Shown piece after piece: positions 1 through 6,830 of a stretch of 7,141 nt of DNA. The stretch is from Methylophilaceae bacterium UBA5127. GTDB taxonomy: Bacteria > Pseudomonadota > Gammaproteobacteria > Burkholderiales > Methylophilaceae. Location: positions 17,705 through 24,845 of the forward strand of contig DHYP01000058.1 of assembly GCA_002414145.1 (NCBI GenBank), written 5' to 3'. How positions within the stretch are numbered: position 1 is the stretch's first letter; every line of letters begins with the position of its first letter. Made by a program: the position numbers and the translations under genes. The notes below the pieces were generated by a model, which searched no databases, was not told the DNA's origin, and saw only the letters and a program-made list of their open reading frames with translations.

Positions 1-1002
1 ACGCGCAAACTTCTTGCCTGCAGGCGCACTGTGTAATGGAATGTAATGGAATGTTGGATGAATATTTTTTTGTTTAAACTTTTCTATTAACTCAGTACGA
101 TGCTGCAATGACTCCAACAAGATATAGTACATATGTGCATTATGCTGACACTCCGCAGGTATGATTGGCCTTCTTAATACACCCTGTTGTTCAAGTGGCG
201 CTAACGCTGCATGATAGGTATCCCAAACCTTCATACGCATGGCTGTAATTTCTTCAGCATGTTCTAATTGTGCAAACAAAAATGCAGCAGTATCTTCACC
301 TGGGAGATAAGACGAGCCCATATCCTGCCAGGTGTACTTGTCTACTTGACCACGGTAAAACTGACTACGATTAGTGCCTTTTTCACGAATAATTTCGGCT
401 CTTAGCATTAAATCTTCGCGATTCACCAGAATAGCGCCACCTTCACCAGAAATAATATTTTTGGTCTCATGGAATGAATAAGCTCCAATATCACCAATGG
501 CACCTAGAGAACGCCCTTTATACTTAGACATGACACCTTGCGCAGCATCCTCAATCACCAATAAATGATGTTTTTTTGCTATAGCCAGAATGGTGTCCAT
601 TTCACAACCGACACCAGCGTAGTGTACAGGTACAATGGCTTTGGTTTTAGGCGTAATGGCTGCTTCAATCAGCTTTTCATCGAGATTAAGAGTATCTTCA
701 CGGATATCCACAAACACAGGAACACCGCCACGCAATACAAAAGCATTTGCTGTAGACACGAACGTGTAAGAAGGCATAATCACTTCGTCACCAGGCTGAA
801 TATCAGCTAAAATTGCAGCCATCTCTAACGCAGCTGTGCAAGAGTGCGTGATTAATGCTTTTTTAGTTTGAGTGTAATGTTCTAGCCATTCACAGGCTTT
901 ATCAGTGAAGGCACCGTCCCCTGAAAGATTACCAATTTCGTGGGATTGTTGAATGTATGTGATTTCTTTACCAGTAAGGTAGATTTTATTAAATGGAATC
1001 AT
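1..1002 (-). CDS. wecE: dTDP-4-amino-4,6-dideoxygalactose transaminase (WecE/RffA type), 3' end cut by window edge
   Basis: This is a PLP-dependent sugar aminotransferase of the DegT/DnrJ/EryC1/StrS family. The visible 334 residues start MIPFNKIYLTGKEI and stay open to the window edge; from memory E. coli WecE has about 376 residues, so roughly 40 C-terminal residues lie outside. Matches to WecE run along the whole length: LSGDGAFT (26-33), HSCTAALEMAA (53-63), QPGDEVIMPSYTFVSTANAF (69-88), VPVHYAGVGCEMD (124-136), EDAAQGVMS (151-159), REKGTNRSQF, GQVDKYTW and FHYIPLH. The SFHETKN motif carries Lys181, the expected Schiff-base lysine, at the same number as in E. coli. The family reaction transfers the amino group of glutamate to dTDP-4-keto-6-deoxyglucose in the cytoplasm, giving dTDP-Fuc4N. 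In enterobacteria this feeds enterobacterial common antigen; here an O-antigen or other surface glycan is my inference. It lies 86 bp after purF, with no clear Shine-Dalgarno sequence before the ATG. Assignment to the WecE subgroup is firm, the final glycan is unknown. Confidence 0.93.
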   Translation of the reverse strand, partial: MIPFNKIYLTGKEITYIQQSHEIGNLSGDGAFTDKACEWLEHYTQTKKALITHSCTAALEMAAILADIQPGDEVIMPSYTFVSTANAFVLRGGVPVFVDIREDTLNLDEKLIEAAITPKTKAIVPVHYAGVGCEMDTILAIAKKHHLLVIEDAAQGVMSKYKGRSLGAIGDIGAYSFHETKNIISGEGGAILVNREDLMLRAEIIREKGTNRSQFYRGQVDKYTWQDMGSSYLPGEDTAAFLFAQLEHAEEITAMRMKVWDTYHAALAPLEQQGVLRRPIIPAECQHNAHMYYILLESLQHRTELIEKFKQKNIHPTFHYIPLHSAPAGKKFAR

Positions 1003-1038
1003 AGGCTACACAACTATATACAAAAAATATTAGCTTCA

Positions 1039-1066
1039 AGTATACACAATTACCTACAACTTCCAA
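1039..1066 (-). promoter_or_regulatory. Possible sigma70-type promoter for the wecE-like gene
   Basis: On the minus strand, TTGGAA (1066-1061) is followed after 16 bases by TATACT (1044-1039). Both hexamers are close to the TTGACA and TATAAT consensus. The -10 box ends 36 bases before the wecE ATG, which would leave a leader of about 30 nt. It sits in the only sizeable gap of the window. This is found by eye in AT-rich DNA, where chance matches are common. Confidence 0.35.
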
Positions 1067-1082
1067 TTACCCAAACGGGTAA
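1067..1082. other. Small inverted repeat between purF and wecE
   Basis: The sequence TTACCC AAAC GGGTAA is a perfect 6-bp inverted repeat around a 4-base centre, 6 bp after the purF stop codon. As RNA it would form a short hairpin. It is not followed by a U-run on the minus strand, so it does not look like a standard intrinsic terminator for purF. It lies just upstream of the candidate -35 box of wecE, so an operator is possible, as is a weak RNA hairpin or chance. Confidence 0.3.
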
Positions 1083-1088
1083 AATTTA

Positions 1089-2624
1089 TCAATCAACTTC
1101 CACCATATCAGTTGAAAGTAAATTAAGATCGAGCTGTGTACTTGAATTGGGCGGTTTTTGTTTTTTGTTAAAATCACTGCGTGCTGCCTCAATTCTGTTG
1201 AGGTAAGCGACATCGACATCACCCGTCACATAATGTCCGTCAAAGCAGCTGCTATCAAAGGAGGTGAGCTGGGCGTTAGATTTTGCGATACTTGTTTTCA
1301 GCGCATCTAAATCCTGATAAATCAGTGCATCCGCGCCTATTTCTTTGCAGATTTCTTCATCTGTACGTCCTGTGGCTAATAACTCATCTCGGCTTGGCAT
1401 ATCAATGCCGTAGACATTCGGGAATCTTACTGGAGGGGCTGCAGAAGCAAAATATACTTTATTGGCACCTGCATCTCGAGCCATTTGTACAATTTGCTGT
1501 GAAGTCGTGCCACGCACAATTGAGTCATCTACTAACAATACATTTTTACCTTTAAACTCTATCCCAATTGGGTTTAGTTTTTGCCGAACTGATTTTTTGC
1601 GTAATGCCTGACCTGGCATGATAAATGTCCTGCCAATATAGCGATTCTTAATAAAGCCCTCACGGTAGTCCAAATTAAGCGCAATCCCTAATTGCAAAGC
1701 GCTGGGGCGACTGGTATCAGGGATAGGAATCACCACATCAATGTGTTTATCAGGCCATTCTCTTTTTATTTTTTCAGCTAGACTAACGCCCATATCTAAA
1801 CGCGTTTGATATACAGAAACACCATCAATGACAGAGTCTGGTCTCGCAAGATAAACGTATTCAAAAATGCAGGAGGTGAGCTTTGGGTTTTCTGCGCACT
1901 GACGACTAAACATATTGCCATCCATATCAATGAAAATGGCTTCTCCTGGTGCTACATCACGTATAACTGTAAAACCCAACACATCCAGCGCGACACTCTC
2001 TGATGCAACAATATACTCTGTGCCTTTTTCTGTTTCTTGCTTACCCACCACTAATGGGCGAATACCAAATGGATCTCGAAAGGCTAACAAACCAAAATTC
2101 GCAATCATCGCTACAACAGCATACGCGCCTTTACAACGTCTATGCACACCAGCCACAGCATCAAATGCCATATCGGTGTTTAGCAACGCATTACGAGAGG
2201 TCTTTTCAATTTCATGTGCCAACACATTAAGCAGCACTTCTGAATCTGAATTGGTATTAATGTGGCGCAAATCTTGTCTAAACATTTCGGACTTGAGTTG
2301 TTCAGAATTAGTTAGATTACCATTATGTCCAAGCACAATACCAAATGGGGAGTTCACATAAAAAGGCTGCGCTTCAGCTGCGCTTGACGAGCCCGCAGTT
2401 GGGTAACGCACATGTGCAATGCCAGCATTTCCTAATAGGCTACGCATGTGACGCGTCTGAAATACGTCTTTCACTAAGCCATTGTTTTTATGCATGTGAA
2501 ACGTATTGCCATCACAGGTGACAATACCAGCCGCATCCTGTCCCCTGTGTTGTAGCACCAGCAGTCCATCATACAGCAACTGATTCACTGGGTTTTTACC
2601 TACAATTCCAATAATTCCACACAT
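1089..2624 (-). CDS. purF: Amidophosphoribosyltransferase (glutamine PRPP amidotransferase)
   Basis: PurF catalyses the first committed step of purine synthesis: PRPP plus glutamine gives 5-phosphoribosylamine, glutamate and pyrophosphate, in the cytoplasm. The 511-residue product is close to the E. coli enzyme (505 aa). The N-terminal Ntn-hydrolase glutaminase domain begins MCGIIGIVG, with the nucleophile Cys2 directly after the start Met, so there is no propeptide as in the Bacillus type. Other glutaminase motifs are RGQDAAG (28-33), RYPTAGSS (73-80), GHNGNLTN (99-106) and SDSEVLLN (126-133). The phosphoribosyltransferase domain shows IPDTSRPSA (301-309) and the PRPP-binding loop [13 protein letters not shown] (363-375, Asp366-Asp367). 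[12 protein letters not shown] (410-421) and [10 protein letters not shown] (460-469) are also typical. The C-terminal 25 residues are variable in the family. The ATG is fixed by Cys2 and by AAAGG eight bases upstream. The gene is the last of the tight block, 30 bp after cvpA, as in E. coli. Confidence 0.98.
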   Translation of the reverse strand: MCGIIGIVGKNPVNQLLYDGLLVLQHRGQDAAGIVTCDGNTFHMHKNNGLVKDVFQTRHMRSLLGNAGIAHVRYPTAGSSSAAEAQPFYVNSPFGIVLGHNGNLTNSEQLKSEMFRQDLRHINTNSDSEVLLNVLAHEIEKTSRNALLNTDMAFDAVAGVHRRCKGAYAVVAMIANFGLLAFRDPFGIRPLVVGKQETEKGTEYIVASESVALDVLGFTVIRDVAPGEAIFIDMDGNMFSRQCAENPKLTSCIFEYVYLARPDSVIDGVSVYQTRLDMGVSLAEKIKREWPDKHIDVVIPIPDTSRPSALQLGIALNLDYREGFIKNRYIGRTFIMPGQALRKKSVRQKLNPIGIEFKGKNVLLVDDSIVRGTTSQQIVQMARDAGANKVYFASAAPPVRFPNVYGIDMPSRDELLATGRTDEEICKEIGADALIYQDLDALKTSIAKSNAQLTSFDSSCFDGHYVTGDVDVAYLNRIEAARSDFNKKQKPPNSSTQLDLNLLSTDMVEVD

Positions 2625-2654
2625 GTATTAAACCTTTACTGATTGCTTTAAATA

Positions 2655-3146
2655 TTAATCATATCTGACATATTTTGTCATCGCTGACGGAAGCCACGGT
2701 AACGCCGTTTTCACCATTGCTTCCAACGGAGGACTAAACATGGCATTCGTCCAACGTGCATCCTTAGGCAAATCTGTCATCCCCGCTAGCATCACTAGCA
2801 CCCCTACAATTAATAATCCTCTGGCAAAACCAAACAATCCACCAAGTAATCGATTTAGCCATCCTAAACCTAAATTTTTTAAAATTCCAGATAATGCAAT
2901 AGAAATTAAACTGACCAGTAATAAAGTCGCTAAAAACAATATGACAAAAGCTGCTAACATTTTTAAATTGTCTGTAGGGATGTCTGCTGGGAGCGCTGGC
3001 GCCATTTGTGAAGCATAAGTCTTTGCCACATAAAAAGACACAACCCACCCTAACAACGATAGCACTTCCCTAACAACACCCCGCATTAAGCTAATGAGTA
3101 CAGAAAGCCCAATAATCAATAATACTGCGTAATCAAATGCCGTCAT
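2655..3146 (-). CDS. cvpA: CvpA family inner-membrane protein
   Basis: The 163-residue product has the usual length of CvpA (about 162 aa in E. coli). The N-terminus FDYAVLLIIGLSVLISLMRG followed by VREVLSLLGW is the family hallmark. I see four likely membrane segments at about 5-22, 27-45, 62-86 and 102-122; the last two are separated by NLGLGWLNRLLGG, also characteristic. The C-terminal 40 residues are more polar. CvpA was named for a need in colicin V production in E. coli; its biochemical role is still unclear, and envelope functions have been proposed. It sits between the SPOR protein (19-bp gap) and purF (30-bp gap), the same order as dedD-cvpA-purF in E. coli. There is no good Shine-Dalgarno sequence before the ATG, but the start agrees with the family N-terminus; ribosomes may come from the gene upstream. 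Confidence 0.95.
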   Translation of the reverse strand: MTAFDYAVLLIIGLSVLISLMRGVVREVLSLLGWVVSFYVAKTYASQMAPALPADIPTDNLKMLAAFVILFLATLLLVSLISIALSGILKNLGLGWLNRLLGGLFGFARGLLIVGVLVMLAGMTDLPKDARWTNAMFSPPLEAMVKTALPWLPSAMTKYVRYD

Positions 3147-3165
3147 TATTGGTACTTAACCGCGA

Positions 3166-3810
3166 TCACTGACTCACTACCATACCAGTCAATCCTGCAT
3201 CTTTGATATTCTGTAATGCAATAGCGGCTTCATTTCTACTACTAAATACTTGTGACTTCAGACGTATTAAGTCACCTTTAGGCGTTTTAACCTTTTCTGT
3301 TTTGGACTTATACCCGAGTTCACTTAACTTTGCTTGCAGCTCTTTAACTTTGTTGATATCCGTAAAGGCTCCAATTTGCACAAAAAAAACACCATTTGCA
3401 CTTTCAGCTTTAATCGCCTCCGATTTACTATGTTCTAGATGCTCTGGCATTTTTTCAGTTGGTGCTTGTTTTGCGGCTGTCTGCTCTGTTACGTCTGGAG
3501 ACTCAGCTGCAGTAGAGGCTTGCTTAGGTAGCGTTATCTCTTGTGAGGCAGAAGACGCTTCGTCAGGTACAACCTTGGAGTCAAAATCTGTTGTTTTTGC
3601 TTGTGATAGAGAATTTGCATCGACGGCTTTTTCAGCATCACTATTCAATGTAATTTTCACTTTATCTTGTGATGTAACAGGAGCCCTGTCTTTTAGGAGG
3701 ATTGGCAATAGAATAATCATCAATAAGACTAAAGCGATTGCGCCAACCAACCTGCGACGTGCCTTTTTCTTAAGATTGAGCTCAATATCTGCTACTGAGT
3801 CTTTTTGCAT
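3166..3810 (-). CDS. dedD: DedD-like SPOR-domain cell-division/envelope protein
   Basis: The 214-residue product has the layout of DedD-type proteins. It has a short basic cytoplasmic N-terminus (KKKARRR, 14-20), one membrane anchor at about 21-39, a low-complexity linker rich in Ala, Ser, Thr, Glu and Lys (about 40-138), and a C-terminal SPOR domain (about 139-214) beginning GVFFVQIGAFTD. SPOR domains bind denuded glycan strands of septal peptidoglycan, which brings such proteins to the division site; the domain would face the periplasm. One oddity is that the usual RVxVGPF-like strand reads RLKSQVF (183-189), so the Gly-Pro is absent, although the following S-R-x-E-A is retained. The ATG is 2 bp after the folC stop codon, with its ribosome binding site inside the end of folC. 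The function is inferred from architecture and position between folC and cvpA; the linker is too variable to prove orthology with E. coli DedD. Confidence 0.9.
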   Translation of the reverse strand: MQKDSVADIELNLKKKARRRLVGAIALVLLMIILLPILLKDRAPVTSQDKVKITLNSDAEKAVDANSLSQAKTTDFDSKVVPDEASSASQEITLPKQASTAAESPDVTEQTAAKQAPTEKMPEHLEHSKSEAIKAESANGVFFVQIGAFTDINKVKELQAKLSELGYKSKTEKVKTPKGDLIRLKSQVFSSRNEAAIALQNIKDAGLTGMVVSQ

Positions 3811-3812
3811 GT

Positions 3813-5117
3813 TTAAGCCTTATCCTGTGTGCCGTTTAACATTACTTCTAACTGCTGCCAGTTACTGAGTATCGCTGCCACGGTAAAGAATGATCCAAAT
3901 ATGACTATTTTATCATTTTTTGTCATATTATTACACGCAGCAACGAATGCATCTTCTACTTTTAATGCCGCATGTATCGGCACACTTACGCCATGCGTGA
4001 TTAAAGTATTTTTTAACTCATGCAACGTCGCCGCACGCGGATGTTCTATTTCAGCAATATGCCATTCATCAATCTGAGGACTTAGCAAACTCACTACACT
4101 TGCAATATCTTTATCTGCCAACATGGAAAACACTGTTATCAAACGACCTTTAATATTCAATTTAGCCAAATTTTCTACCAAAGATTGTACTGCATGCGCA
4201 TTATGTGCAACGTCAACAATAACATCAGGATGATGATGCAAATATTGAAAGCGTCCTAACAACTCTACCTTGGGTAAGGCATCAACGATGACTTCATCCG
4301 CGACTGGCAATCTGGTACGAAGTGAACGTGCCGCATAAACTACTGAAGCAGCATTGTTGATTTGAAAATCACCTACTAGCGCTAATGCTGGCAGCAATAA
4401 TGTGCCGAATTGGTCCTGATAGCACCAACCGTTTGCTGCTTGCTTTACCACATAATCCCGTTGTGCAATCTTTACTTCTGCGCCAATTGTCTGTGCATAA
4501 TCCAACAGGCTTTGTGGGGGGCTTGGATCACCACAGATAGCGATTTGATTGGATCGATACACCCCAGCTTTTTCAAATCCAATTTTTTCGCGCGTATCCC
4601 CCAAGTAATCGGTATGATCCAGATCTACGTTGGTCACGATTGCACAATCTGCATCAAAAATATTAACGGCATCTAAACGCCCACCAAGGCCTACTTCCAA
4701 AATCACCACATCTAATTCAGACTCGATAAAATACCACATGGCAGCAAGCGTACCCATTTCAAAATAAGTCAACTCTACTTCTTGCCTTGCTGTCTCAACG
4801 GCTAAAAATGCAGCGCATAATGCCTGGTCGGAAATTTGCTGATTGTTGATGCGCACACGCTCGTGATAGCGTAGTAAATGTGGGGATGTATAGCAGCCTA
4901 CGCGATAACCAGCATCAATATACACCTGAGATAACATCGCACACGACGAGCCTTTGCCATTGGTGCCTGCAATCGTCACAATCGGGCAGTCTACTTTTAA
5001 TTTTAATCGTTTGGCTACTGTCGCGACGCGCTCTAAACCCATTGCAATAGATTTAGGATGCAATGCCTCAATATAAGCAAGCCATCCTTCAACCGTATTC
5101 GGCTTAGCAATATGCAT
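3813..5117 (-). CDS. folC: Bifunctional dihydrofolate synthase / folylpolyglutamate synthase
   Basis: FolC adds glutamate to dihydropteroate, giving dihydrofolate, and then extends the glutamate tail of reduced folates, using ATP, in the cytoplasm. The 434-residue product has the family's usual length. Motifs in order: HPKSIAMGLERV (20-31), the P-loop GTNGKGS (51-57), TSPHLLRYHERVRIN (77-91), EVGLGGRLDAVN (141-152), DLDHTDYLG (165-173), FEKAG (181-185, with the conserved Lys183), GDFQINNAA (249-257), LLGRFQ (286-291), VDVAHNAHA (301-309), SMLADKD (331-337) and GSFFTV (408-413). Three of these differ from the consensus as I remember it: Ala for Asp in IDLGLERV, Leu for Pro in LPGRFQ, and Ala for Pro in DVAHNPHA. 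The core ATP and folate site is otherwise intact, so an active enzyme is expected. The start is 12 bp after accD, with a weak AGG upstream. The dual activity is assumed, since most proteobacterial FolC proteins have both; sequence alone does not show it. Confidence 0.96.
   Translation of the reverse strand: MHIAKPNTVEGWLAYIEALHPKSIAMGLERVATVAKRLKLKVDCPIVTIAGTNGKGSSCAMLSQVYIDAGYRVGCYTSPHLLRYHERVRINNQQISDQALCAAFLAVETARQEVELTYFEMGTLAAMWYFIESELDVVILEVGLGGRLDAVNIFDADCAIVTNVDLDHTDYLGDTREKIGFEKAGVYRSNQIAICGDPSPPQSLLDYAQTIGAEVKIAQRDYVVKQAANGWCYQDQFGTLLLPALALVGDFQINNAASVVYAARSLRTRLPVADEVIVDALPKVELLGRFQYLHHHPDVIVDVAHNAHAVQSLVENLAKLNIKGRLITVFSMLADKDIASVVSLLSPQIDEWHIAEIEHPRAATLHELKNTLITHGVSVPIHAALKVEDAFVAACNNMTKNDKIVIFGSFFTVAAILSNWQQLEVMLNGTQDKA
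3818..3823 (-). promoter_or_regulatory. Ribosome binding site of the SPOR gene, embedded in the end of folC
   Basis: The minus strand reads ATAAGG at 3823-3818, within the last codons of folC, and is followed by 7 bases to the ATG at 3810. The folC stop codon lies between this site and the start. Ribosomes ending folC therefore cover the initiation region of the next gene, which suggests translational coupling. Confidence 0.6.
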
Positions 5118-5129
5118 TGAGCCTATAAC

Positions 5130-5996
5130 TTAAGCAGCTTTTGGTACTTTTATCAAAATGGAAAGCAGAGTTGCTAATCTTTGTCGCATTTCACGTCTAT
5201 CCACAATCATGTCGATTGCACCGTGAGCCAACAGAAATTCTGCACGCTGGAAGCCTTCAGGTAAAGTCTCGCGTACAGTTTGTTCAATCACGCGAGGTCC
5301 TGCAAATCCAATCAAGGCGTTTGGTTCTGCGATAATTACATCACCAAGCATCGCAAAGCTTGCAGACACGCCACCCATGGTAGGGTCTGTAAGCACCGAT
5401 ACATAAGGTAAGCCTGCTTCAGATAACTTAGTCAACGCCGCGCTGGTTTTAGCCATTTGCATTAAAGATAGCAGACCTTCTTGCATACGTGCACCACCAC
5501 TAGCAGAAACACAAATAAAGGGGGACTGCTGTTCAATCGCAGCATTCACGCCGCGCACAAACCGCTCGCCTACTACAGCGCCCATAGAGCCACCCATAAA
5601 CTTGAACTCAAACACCGCAGCAACAACTGGTAATCCTTCAATCATACCCTTCATCACAATCAGCGCATCTTTTTCACCGACTTCTTTTTGCGCGACCTTC
5701 ATGCGTTCCGCATAGCTTTTACTATCTTTAAATTTCAAAGCGTCTACAGGTGTTACGTCGCTTGCAATTTCTTCACGATTTTCTGGATCTAGAAGTGCAT
5801 TCAATCTGGCTCGTGCGCCGATACGGTTATGATGCCCACATTTTGGACAAACCTCTGCATTCGTATCTAAATCAGATCGATAAAGCACTGTTTGGCATGC
5901 ATCACACTTGCTCCAAAGCCCTTCGGGTACGTTACGTTTCTGCACAGCGCCCACGGCGCGTTGTATTTTTTGCGGTATTTTATCTAGCCAACTCAT
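5130..5996 (-). CDS. accD: Acetyl-CoA carboxylase carboxyltransferase subunit beta
   Basis: AccD pairs with AccA to form the carboxyltransferase that moves the carboxyl group from carboxybiotin to acetyl-CoA, making malonyl-CoA for fatty-acid synthesis in the cytoplasm. The 288-residue product starts MSWLDKI like its relatives. An N-terminal four-cysteine zinc finger is visible (Cys31, Cys34, Cys50, Cys53, in CDAC and CPKC). The crotonase-like domain follows, with [11 protein letters not shown] (108-117), [20 protein letters not shown] (129-148), [11 protein letters not shown] (164-174, the glycine-rich segment expected to bind the carbonyl oxygen), [18 protein letters not shown] (202-219) and [17 protein letters not shown] (230-246). 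It lacks the long Pro/Glu-rich tail of E. coli AccD (304 aa), a variable region. GGAG five bases before the ATG supports the start. It follows trpA by 27 bp and precedes folC by 12 bp. In E. coli the zinc finger also binds mRNA of the carboxylase genes; whether this holds here cannot be seen. Confidence 0.98.
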   Translation of the reverse strand: MSWLDKIPQKIQRAVGAVQKRNVPEGLWSKCDACQTVLYRSDLDTNAEVCPKCGHHNRIGARARLNALLDPENREEIASDVTPVDALKFKDSKSYAERMKVAQKEVGEKDALIVMKGMIEGLPVVAAVFEFKFMGGSMGAVVGERFVRGVNAAIEQQSPFICVSASGGARMQEGLLSLMQMAKTSAALTKLSEAGLPYVSVLTDPTMGGVSASFAMLGDVIIAEPNALIGFAGPRVIEQTVRETLPEGFQRAEFLLAHGAIDMIVDRREMRQRLATLLSILIKVPKAA

Positions 5997-6023
5997 GATA
6001 ACTCCAGCGTAATTAGTTTGTTA

Positions 6024-6824
6024 TTAAGAAGCATCTATTGCTGTACGCAGTTCTTGCATTAATGCAGATACATTCTGAAAAATATTTTGTTCAGTCGAAT
6101 CTTCAATCGCCAATACCATACGGCTACCGACTACAATCGCATCCGCAAATTGTGCCACCTGTTTTGCAGTAGCAGCGTCTCTTACACCAAACCCTACACC
6201 AATGGGTAAATCGGTTTTGGTACGGATCTCAGCAACACGACTTTTGACTTCTTCAATGTCCAAGTTAGCTGCGCCAGTCACACCCTTTAATGACACATAA
6301 TAAAGAAAACCTGTGGCTTGTTTTACAATTAAATCTGTACGCGCAGGCTCTGTAGTGGGCGACAGCAGAAAAATGCTATCCACCCCTGAAGCTGCTAAGG
6401 CTTGCGTAAATGTTTCACATTCTTCTGGCGGATAATCCACCGTGAGTACGCCATCTACCCCAGCATCTTTTGCAAGTGCTGCAAATTTGGTCACTCCCAT
6501 CGCCTCTATAGGGTTGGCATAACCCATTAGTACAATAGGCGTCTTATCATCTTGCAGGCGAAACTCCTTCACCAGTTGCAAGACTTGACGCAAACTCACT
6601 TTATGTGCCAATGCCCGCTCGCTTGCCCGTTGGATCACAGGCCCATCTGCCATAGGATCAGAAAATGGAACGCCCAGCTCAATCATATCCGCTCCAGTAT
6701 TTACCAAGGTATGCATAAGCTGTACCGTCAATTTAGGATGTGGATCTCCTGCGGTGATATATGGAACTAGTGCCTTTTTGTGATTTGATTTTAAGGTTTG
6801 AAAGGTGGCTTGAATACGTGACAT
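6024..6824 (-). CDS. trpA: Tryptophan synthase alpha subunit
   Basis: TrpA splits indole-3-glycerol phosphate into indole and glyceraldehyde-3-phosphate and passes the indole through a tunnel to TrpB in the cytoplasmic alpha2-beta2 complex. The 266-residue product is of normal length (268 in E. coli) and is a TIM barrel. The catalytic residues fall at the E. coli positions: Glu49 in MIELGVPFSDP and Asp60 in MADGP. Tyr175 in FLYYVSLKGVTG (173-184) is also conserved. The phosphate-binding segments are PIGVGFGV (207-214) and VVGSRM (231-236). The N-terminus PYITAGDP (21-28) is canonical. The ATG is six bases after the trpB stop codon and has no recognisable Shine-Dalgarno sequence, so translation is probably coupled to trpB. 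The lack of a gap fits the need for equal amounts of the two subunits. The neighbour accD follows after 27 bp. Confidence 0.98.
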   Translation of the reverse strand: MSRIQATFQTLKSNHKKALVPYITAGDPHPKLTVQLMHTLVNTGADMIELGVPFSDPMADGPVIQRASERALAHKVSLRQVLQLVKEFRLQDDKTPIVLMGYANPIEAMGVTKFAALAKDAGVDGVLTVDYPPEECETFTQALAASGVDSIFLLSPTTEPARTDLIVKQATGFLYYVSLKGVTGAANLDIEEVKSRVAEIRTKTDLPIGVGFGVRDAATAKQVAQFADAIVVGSRMVLAIEDSTEQNIFQNVSALMQELRTAIDAS

Positions 6825-6830
6825 AGTAAT

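Noticed and set aside
32..53. A 10-bp tandem repeat (TGTAATGGAA twice) that could suggest slippage or a phase-variable tract in wecE.
   Set aside because: On the coding strand it encodes FHYIPLH, a segment conserved in WecE, so both copies are needed for the normal protein. The repeat comes from codon choice, and the frame continues correctly on both sides.
65..71. A run of seven T (A7 on the coding strand) in wecE as a possible programmed frameshift site; a similar run occurs at about 571-577.
   Set aside because: The zero frame matches WecE on both sides of each run, so no frameshift is needed, and runs of this size are expected in AT-rich coding DNA with lysine codons.
1067..1090. Intrinsic terminator after purF.
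   Set aside because: The 6-bp hairpin is short and AT-closed, and on the minus strand it is followed by TTGGAAG, not by a run of T. I kept it only as an inverted repeat.
565..1206. Two plus-strand open frames of 81 and 88 codons at the left of the window.
   Set aside because: They lie opposite wecE, the gap and the end of purF. They have no family resemblance and are best explained as chance frames on the non-coding strand.
1915..2361. A plus-strand open frame of 148 codons inside purF.
   Set aside because: It is fully antisense to the conserved glutaminase domain of PurF and its product has no recognisable motif or start context.
2764..3048. A second minus-strand frame of 94 codons within cvpA.
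   Set aside because: It is out of frame with the well-supported CvpA protein, is cysteine- and tryptophan-rich in a random manner, and has no separate start signal.
3203..3868. A long open frame (221 codons) on the plus strand, antisense to the SPOR gene.
   Set aside because: It mirrors the Ala/Ser/Thr/Glu/Lys-rich linker and SPOR domain of the minus-strand gene. The minus frame has a clear anchor, SPOR domain and ribosome binding site, while the antisense product resembles no family I know.
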